DNA of 8,099 bases from Limisphaerales bacterium (lineage in GTDB: Bacteria > Verrucomicrobiota > Verrucomicrobiae > Limisphaerales > UBA11358). The stretch is from contig PLZL01000232.1 of assembly GCA_003152145.1 (NCBI GenBank), positions 16,982 to 25,080 on the forward strand, written 5' to 3'. The notes beneath the pieces were generated by a model that was given only the letters and a program-made list of their open reading frames with translations, was not told the DNA's origin and did no database searches. The first letter of the stretch is position 1, and every line of letters starts with the position of its first letter. A program made the position numbers and the translations under genes. Shown piece by piece: positions 4,850 through 8,099 of the stretch.

Positions 4850-6325
4850 TTACCTGGTTTTCTTCACGACGAGCATTTCAACGGATTCCCGGCCGGGCAC
4901 GAGTTCGAGACCGAGTTGGTCGGTGAGCGCTTTCTTCAAGCCTTCGTGATCCGAATAATCATAGGAGAGATGGAAATCAAAAGAATTGGTCAGACCCGTC
5001 TGGTCAATCACAGGAATTGTGAAAACGTAATCCTCCAATTGATTGGCGAAAGCAGACATGACCACATTTGTATCTGAAATTCCGTCAAACCCAACATTGG
5101 ACCAGCGGGTTTTTCGCGCGCTTGATTTGAGACCGGGCGAATTTGGATATTTGACTTTGAGAAACAAGACATCCGTTTCCAGCGTCTCAAATTTTCCGGT
5201 CATGCCGAATTTCTTTTTTATCTCTTGTTGCAGGGCGGCGGACGCGCCGTGGCGCAGATTGGCAATGTAATCGTAATTGCCTTGCGGCGAATCAGCCGGG
5301 AAAACCATCCGAGCCCAATGTTGAACATGAAATGCACCCATAATAATTATTGGAAAAGGCGCTCCCACACCGAGATGTCTGCCGTCATCGCCATCTTGAT
5401 CGCGTGCCCGCATATAACCGGGGAATTTCGTGGGAAGAATCCCGACTTGCTGGGGAACCTTCTCCAAAATCTCCGGAAAGTCGAAATCTTTCACCCGCCA
5501 CGCATACATTCTACTATGATCCTGAATCTCTTTGTAGGTGATGGTCGCCGTTCCTCCTGCAAGCAAAATGCCTGCGCCAATCACGATTGCCGTCTTCGCT
5601 TTTGTCCATGCCATAATTTTCAATGCTCCTTTGATGAGGGTTAAGGTTGAACCGCTGGCCGCCGCGCCTTTGACAATCGCCACGGCAGTCACAGATTTTG
5701 CCAGCGCCACGGGCGCGGCTTGAACGGAATTGGCGGAAATCGTCCCGGCAATGATTGCCGTCGTCGAACTCACACCGCGTTTCGTGAAAAACTTCCGCAA
5801 TTTTTCCAGCGCGCGGTTCACGCGCATTTTTGCCGCGTCTTCGCTCGCGCCCAAAGCCGCGCCGACTTCCGTAAAATTCTTGTTCTCAAAAAATCGCAGC
5901 ACGAGCGCGTCGTGATCTTTTTGCCCGAGCTGTTCCATCGCGCCGTCGAGCAACGGCGCGATTTGATTCCAAGTTTCTTCTTGCATGGGTTCGGCTTCAT
6001 TCAAAATGGATTGCATGTGCGCCTCCTGTTCGCGACGTTGCCGCCGCCGTTGAATGGTCAGCGCATTGGCGCTCGCGTAACGCGCCGTGCGGCAAAGCCA
6101 GCCGGGCAAAATGATCTGCGGGCCGAGCGCGTCCGCCTTGCGCGCCAGAATGATGAAGACCGCCTGCGTGATTTCCCCGGCCAGATGCGGGTCGCGCACC
6201 TGCCGCAGCGCCACCGAATAAACGAGATTGACGTGGCGCGAAACGAGCGCGGCGAACGCTTCCTCGGAATTATTCCGGGCATATTCCCGCAGCAAGGTCA
6301 GGTCGTCATTCTTCATCTCACCCAT
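4850..6325 (-). CDS. ECF sigma factor fused to a membrane segment and TIGR03435-like domain
   Basis: This 491-residue protein joins a sigma factor to an envelope domain. Residues 20-92 are sigma region 2 (SEEAFAALVSRHVNLVYSVALRQV, then LPGWLCRTARYASAN). Residues 120-183 are region 4 (LLDGAMEQLGQKDHDALVLRFFE and the helix-turn-helix FTEVGAALGASEDAAKMRVNRALEKLR). A small-residue linker (186-235) leads to a membrane segment near 244-262. Residues 265-491 resemble the TIGR03435 family, best seen in VIDQTGLTNSFDFHLSY and LTDQLGLELVPGRESVEMLVVKK. The likely topology puts the sigma domains inside and the C-terminus outside the membrane, so release or conformational change may control activity; this is inference. 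No anti-sigma gene is adjacent. I chose ATG 6325: a paralogous relic elsewhere in the window begins in the same way, and the frame further upstream encodes an unrelated stretch. It is first in an operon with the pseudopilin-like gene. Confidence 0.88.
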   Translation of the reverse strand: MGEMKNDDLTLLREYARNNSEEAFAALVSRHVNLVYSVALRQVRDPHLAGEITQAVFIILARKADALGPQIILPGWLCRTARYASANALTIQRRRQRREQEAHMQSILNEAEPMQEETWNQIAPLLDGAMEQLGQKDHDALVLRFFENKNFTEVGAALGASEDAAKMRVNRALEKLRKFFTKRGVSSTTAIIAGTISANSVQAAPVALAKSVTAVAIVKGAAASGSTLTLIKGALKIMAWTKAKTAIVIGAGILLAGGTATITYKEIQDHSRMYAWRVKDFDFPEILEKVPQQVGILPTKFPGYMRARDQDGDDGRHLGVGAPFPIIIMGAFHVQHWARMVFPADSPQGNYDYIANLRHGASAALQQEIKKKFGMTGKFETLETDVLFLKVKYPNSPGLKSSARKTRWSNVGFDGISDTNVVMSAFANQLEDYVFTIPVIDQTGLTNSFDFHLSYDYSDHEGLKKALTDQLGLELVPGRESVEMLVVKKTR

Positions 6326-6342
6326 ATCATTTACGCCGTTGC

Positions 6343-6365
6343 GAAAAGGTAACAGATTATTTTTG
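6343..6365 (-). promoter_or_regulatory. Conserved upstream element of the sigma-fusion gene
   Basis: These 23 bases, containing CTGTTACCTTTTC on the minus strand, are identical to 7922-7944 upstream of a decayed copy of the same gene, while the coding part of that copy has indels. The element begins about 18 nt before the ATG. It may be an ECF-type promoter or leader element; the exact role is not shown. Confidence 0.5.
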
Positions 6366-6375
6366 CGGGAAGGAA

Positions 6376-6440
6376 TTGAAACCACGAAACACACGAAAGT
6401 TTTTGACCGAATTTCACGAATTAACACGAATTCAATTTGT
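6376..6440. repeat. CACGAA-rich dispersed-type intergenic repeat
   Basis: The hexamer CACGAA occurs four times: in CCACGAAACACACGAAAG and in TTCACGAATTAACACGAATTC. CACGAATT also pairs with AATTTGTG downstream with one G-T pair. Stretches of this type (CCACGAAACACACGAAA, TTAACACGAATT) recur in intergenic DNA of many PVC and other environmental bacteria, as I recall. Nothing in it is convincingly coding. Confidence 0.5.
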
Positions 6441-6551
6441 GAAAATCAGCGCAATTCACGTCCAGCCTTTCGCATATTTTGCTGGTTTGCGGTTCACCCT
6501 CTCCGATGGTTCCATGGCGACCTTTGGCTTATTGGAATTGAACCCTTCACA

Positions 6552-6580
6552 TTGACAACGCACTGAATAAGTGAGTTAAT
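6552..6580 (+). promoter_or_regulatory. Sigma70-type promoter of the secreted-protein gene
   Basis: A perfect TTGACA (6552-6557) and GTTAAT (6575-6580, 4 of 6) are 17 nt apart. This predicts transcription from about 6587, leaving a very short leader before ATG 6600. A TATCAT at 6585-6590 is a closer -10 match but is 27 nt away from the -35 box. Confidence 0.55.
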
Positions 6581-6599
6581 TGCGTATCATAGAAGCTTT

Positions 6600-7700
6600 A
6601 TGAAACCCCTGTTTATGCTCTTCGCGGCGGGAACCGTTCTTTTTTCAACGGCGAGTTATGGCGCGGAAACGGCGCAGGCGCGGCTCTTTTGTTATTCGCT
6701 CCGGTTTGCCGAAGGCACCACGTATGGAGGCACCTTGGATTTGAGCACCATTTCGGGAACGTCCAACGGCGAGTTGTGGACATACCCCGATAACACCGGT
6801 GCCAGCCACTTTTCGTTGTATGATGGTGGTTACGGAACAATTCCTGGAACAATCCAGTATGTGTATTTGCCGCCGGTTGCCGACGCGAACGGCAATGGCT
6901 TCAATGATTTCTTTGAAGTTTCACAAGGTTTGGCCAACACCGTCACTTCGGGCAGATACACCACTGTCATCAGCGAAGGCGACATCACGGCGACTTGGAG
7001 CCGGCCCGCCGGTTCAAAAGACGGCACCTGCATCCTCAATTTCAATGACGATACTTATGGGGATTTGGGCGATTACACGTGCCCGTTTGAAGTCGTCGAA
7101 TACACCGGCCCGCTGGCTTACACGCCCGGCTCGAACATGGTTTCGGCCACCGTCAACCTGGCCCAGACCGGCAATCCGGCGAACACGCTTCAAGGGCCAA
7201 TCGTTTTTGACAAATCCGTTACGGATCGTTTCAACACGCTGACCAACCAGCCCGGCGTCTGGACCAACGCCGTCTCGCAGACACTCACCTTCGACAACGA
7301 AGTGTTCATCCGCGACCCGGCCTGGCCCACCAACTACGCCGGCTATGTTTTCTTTGCCGACGGCGACCCAAACAACGCGGAACCCGATTACCAAGTGTGG
7401 GTGCTTTCCGTTGACGACACCAACGACGCCAGCGCCAACGGCATTCCCGATTTCAGCGACGACCCGGCGGTGACGCTGCCGCCGCGAGCGCCGCGGCTTT
7501 CACTCGCGCCTGGCGCAACCAACCTTTGGCTCACCATCAGCGGCGACGTCGGCCACACAAACGAAATCCAGGAAATCAGTTCCCTGACTTCGACCATCTG
7601 GCAAACGACGCTCTCCTTGATGCTGACCAACAACCCGCAGGCGGTTTCGTTGCCCCTGCCGACCAATCAGACGAAATTCTGGCGCGTCCTGGCGCATTGA
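6600..7700 (+). CDS. Secreted protein of unknown function
   Basis: I do not recognise a characterised family. The 366-residue product starts with a signal peptide (MKPLFMLFAAGTVLFSTASYGAETAQ, likely cleavage after SYG or YGA at about 21-22) and has no later membrane segment. The mature part is rich in Thr, Asn, Gly and aromatic residues, as in beta-rich exported proteins. Two short acidic loops, DANGNGFNDFFEV (about 95-107) and DDTNDASANGIPDFSDDP (about 272-289), resemble DxNxNGxxDxxE calcium-binding loops. The C-terminal 70 residues (PRLSLAPGATNLWLTIS ... TKFWRVLAH) have the look of a C-terminal beta domain common in exported verrucomicrobial proteins, which often end in FFRL-like residues. 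ATG 6600 is supported by the signal peptide and the promoter 20-48 nt upstream. It is divergent from the sigma-fusion operon, which could include it in its regulon; this is only inference. Confidence 0.78.
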   Translation: MKPLFMLFAAGTVLFSTASYGAETAQARLFCYSLRFAEGTTYGGTLDLSTISGTSNGELWTYPDNTGASHFSLYDGGYGTIPGTIQYVYLPPVADANGNGFNDFFEVSQGLANTVTSGRYTTVISEGDITATWSRPAGSKDGTCILNFNDDTYGDLGDYTCPFEVVEYTGPLAYTPGSNMVSATVNLAQTGNPANTLQGPIVFDKSVTDRFNTLTNQPGVWTNAVSQTLTFDNEVFIRDPAWPTNYAGYVFFADGDPNNAEPDYQVWVLSVDDTNDASANGIPDFSDDPAVTLPPRAPRLSLAPGATNLWLTISGDVGHTNEIQEISSLTSTIWQTTLSLMLTNNPQAVSLPLPTNQTKFWRVLAH

Positions 7701-7826
7701 ACGCGAAGCGCCGATTTACTCATCGGTTGTGTCCGCACCTCTTCGAATTGGCGGCACCGGTCATGTCCATTTCCAGACGGGGTGGTATTTGGACGGTTGA
7801 CGCGGGGAATTTTGAAAACATTTATT

Positions 7827-7950
7827 GCGCGCGACGAGCGCGGCGAACGCCTCCTCGGAACTGCACCCGCAGCAGGGTCAGGTCGTCATCCATCATTTCA
7901 CTCATACATTTACGCCGCCGGGAAAAGGTAACAGATTATTTTTGGGGCGG
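7827..7950 (-). pseudogene. Truncated copy of the sigma-fusion gene 5' end and upstream region
   Basis: On the minus strand ATG 7905 gives MSEMMDDDLTLLR, matching MGEMKNDDLTLLR of the intact gene. A deletion of about 15 bp then shifts the frame; the DNA match resumes over the EEAFAAL codons and stops near 7827. Upstream of the ATG, 23 consecutive bases (7922-7944) are identical to 6343-6365. The rest of the gene is absent. Confidence 0.85.
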
Positions 7951-8010
7951 ACGATTCTTTCCGGCTGCCGATCGGTCATGGAGAACGGGATGAACTTTTC
8001 CGGGAATGAA

Positions 8011-8053
8011 AATAAAAAACCGCAATCTCATTGTTATCCCAATGGACTGCGGT
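8011..8053 (-). terminator. Intrinsic terminator downstream of the tRNA gene
   Basis: Read on the minus strand, the outer stem ACCGCA/TGCGGT (8053-8048 with 8024-8019) and an inner stem CATTG/CAATG (8044-8040 with 8033-8029) enclose a 6-nt loop with a small internal loop between them. The hairpin runs straight into TTTTTTATTTT. It starts 9 nt after the CCA end of the tRNA. Confidence 0.75.
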
Positions 8054-8061
8054 CTAAAAAT

Positions 8062-8099
8062 TGGTTGCGGGGGCAGGATTTGAACCTACGACCTTCAGG
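8062..8099 (-). tRNA. 3' half of a tRNA, probably initiator tRNA-fMet (cut by window edge)
   Basis: The minus strand reads CCTGAAGGTCGTAGG, TTCAAAT, CCTGC, CCCCGCA, A, CCA: anticodon-stem 3' strand, variable loop, T arm with a 5-bp stem, acceptor strand, discriminator A73 and an encoded CCA. It closely follows the E. coli tRNA-fMet 3' half (CCCGAAGGTCGTCGG, TTCAAAT, CCGGCCCCCGCAACCA), including A60-region TTCAAAT and A72. The anticodon lies outside the window, so the identity is inferred. Position 41 is T here instead of C. Confidence 0.8.

Noticed and set aside
5720..6352. A 210-codon open frame on the plus strand over the sigma domains
   Set aside because: It is antisense to sigma regions 2 and 4 and is rich in Arg and His in the way of GC-rich shadow frames.
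6326..6427. A 34-residue longer start for the sigma fusion
   Set aside because: It would translate the conserved upstream element and part of the CACGAA-rich repeat; the paralogous relic supports ATG 6325.
6376..6440. The repeated CACGAA units as a CRISPR array
   Set aside because: The units are only 6-8 bp, irregularly spaced and few; there are no repeat-spacer units and no cas genes.

Overview
The window looks like chromosome from the phylum Verrucomicrobiota, most likely a Pedosphaera/Limisphaerales-type lineage. This is inferred from an ECF sigma factor fused to a C-terminal TIGR03435-like domain, a neighbouring pseudopilin-like protein with a '[25 protein letters not shown]' leader, a secreted protein with a verrucomicrobial-style C-terminus, several palindromic dispersed repeats and mostly weak Shine-Dalgarno sites. 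No taxonomic marker is complete, so this stays an inference.

Layout. 1-1511 (+): the C-terminal part of a sensor histidine kinase (cut by the window edge) and its OmpR/PhoB-type response regulator, joined by a palindromic repeat that supplies the kinase stop codon. 1639-2187 (-): an exported thioredoxin-type glutathione peroxidase. 2322-3452 (-): mnmA, the tRNA 2-thiouridylase. It carries a 60-bp palindromic element inserted in frame and takes its stop codon from a second palindromic element. 3528-3979 (+): a two-gene HicB/HicA toxin-antitoxin cassette. It lies between two 65-bp direct repeats (3418-3482 and 3982-4046) that are copies of the mnmA start and its -10 box. 4075-6325 (-): an apparent operon of the ECF sigma/TIGR03435 fusion followed by a pseudopilin-like gene, with a decayed TIGR03435 C-terminus just downstream. 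6600-7700 (+): a secreted protein of unknown function with a good sigma70-like promoter. 7827-7950 (-): a truncated, frameshifted copy of the sigma-factor 5' end and its upstream region. 8011-8099 (-): an intrinsic terminator and the 3' half of what looks like the initiator tRNA.

How it fits together. The two-component pair, the peroxidase and mnmA look like ordinary chromosomal genes. The right half is accessory. It has a toxin-antitoxin insertion between direct repeats, a membrane-anchored sigma factor that may control its own operon, and two fragments of a paralogous sigma gene on either side of the intact one, which suggests repeated duplication and decay. The most notable signals are the HicBA cassette flanked by duplicated mnmA start regions, three palindromic elements with the same two-hairpin plan that all overlap coding sequence, and the sigma-TM-TIGR03435 fusion with a conserved 23-bp upstream element kept in a dead paralogue.
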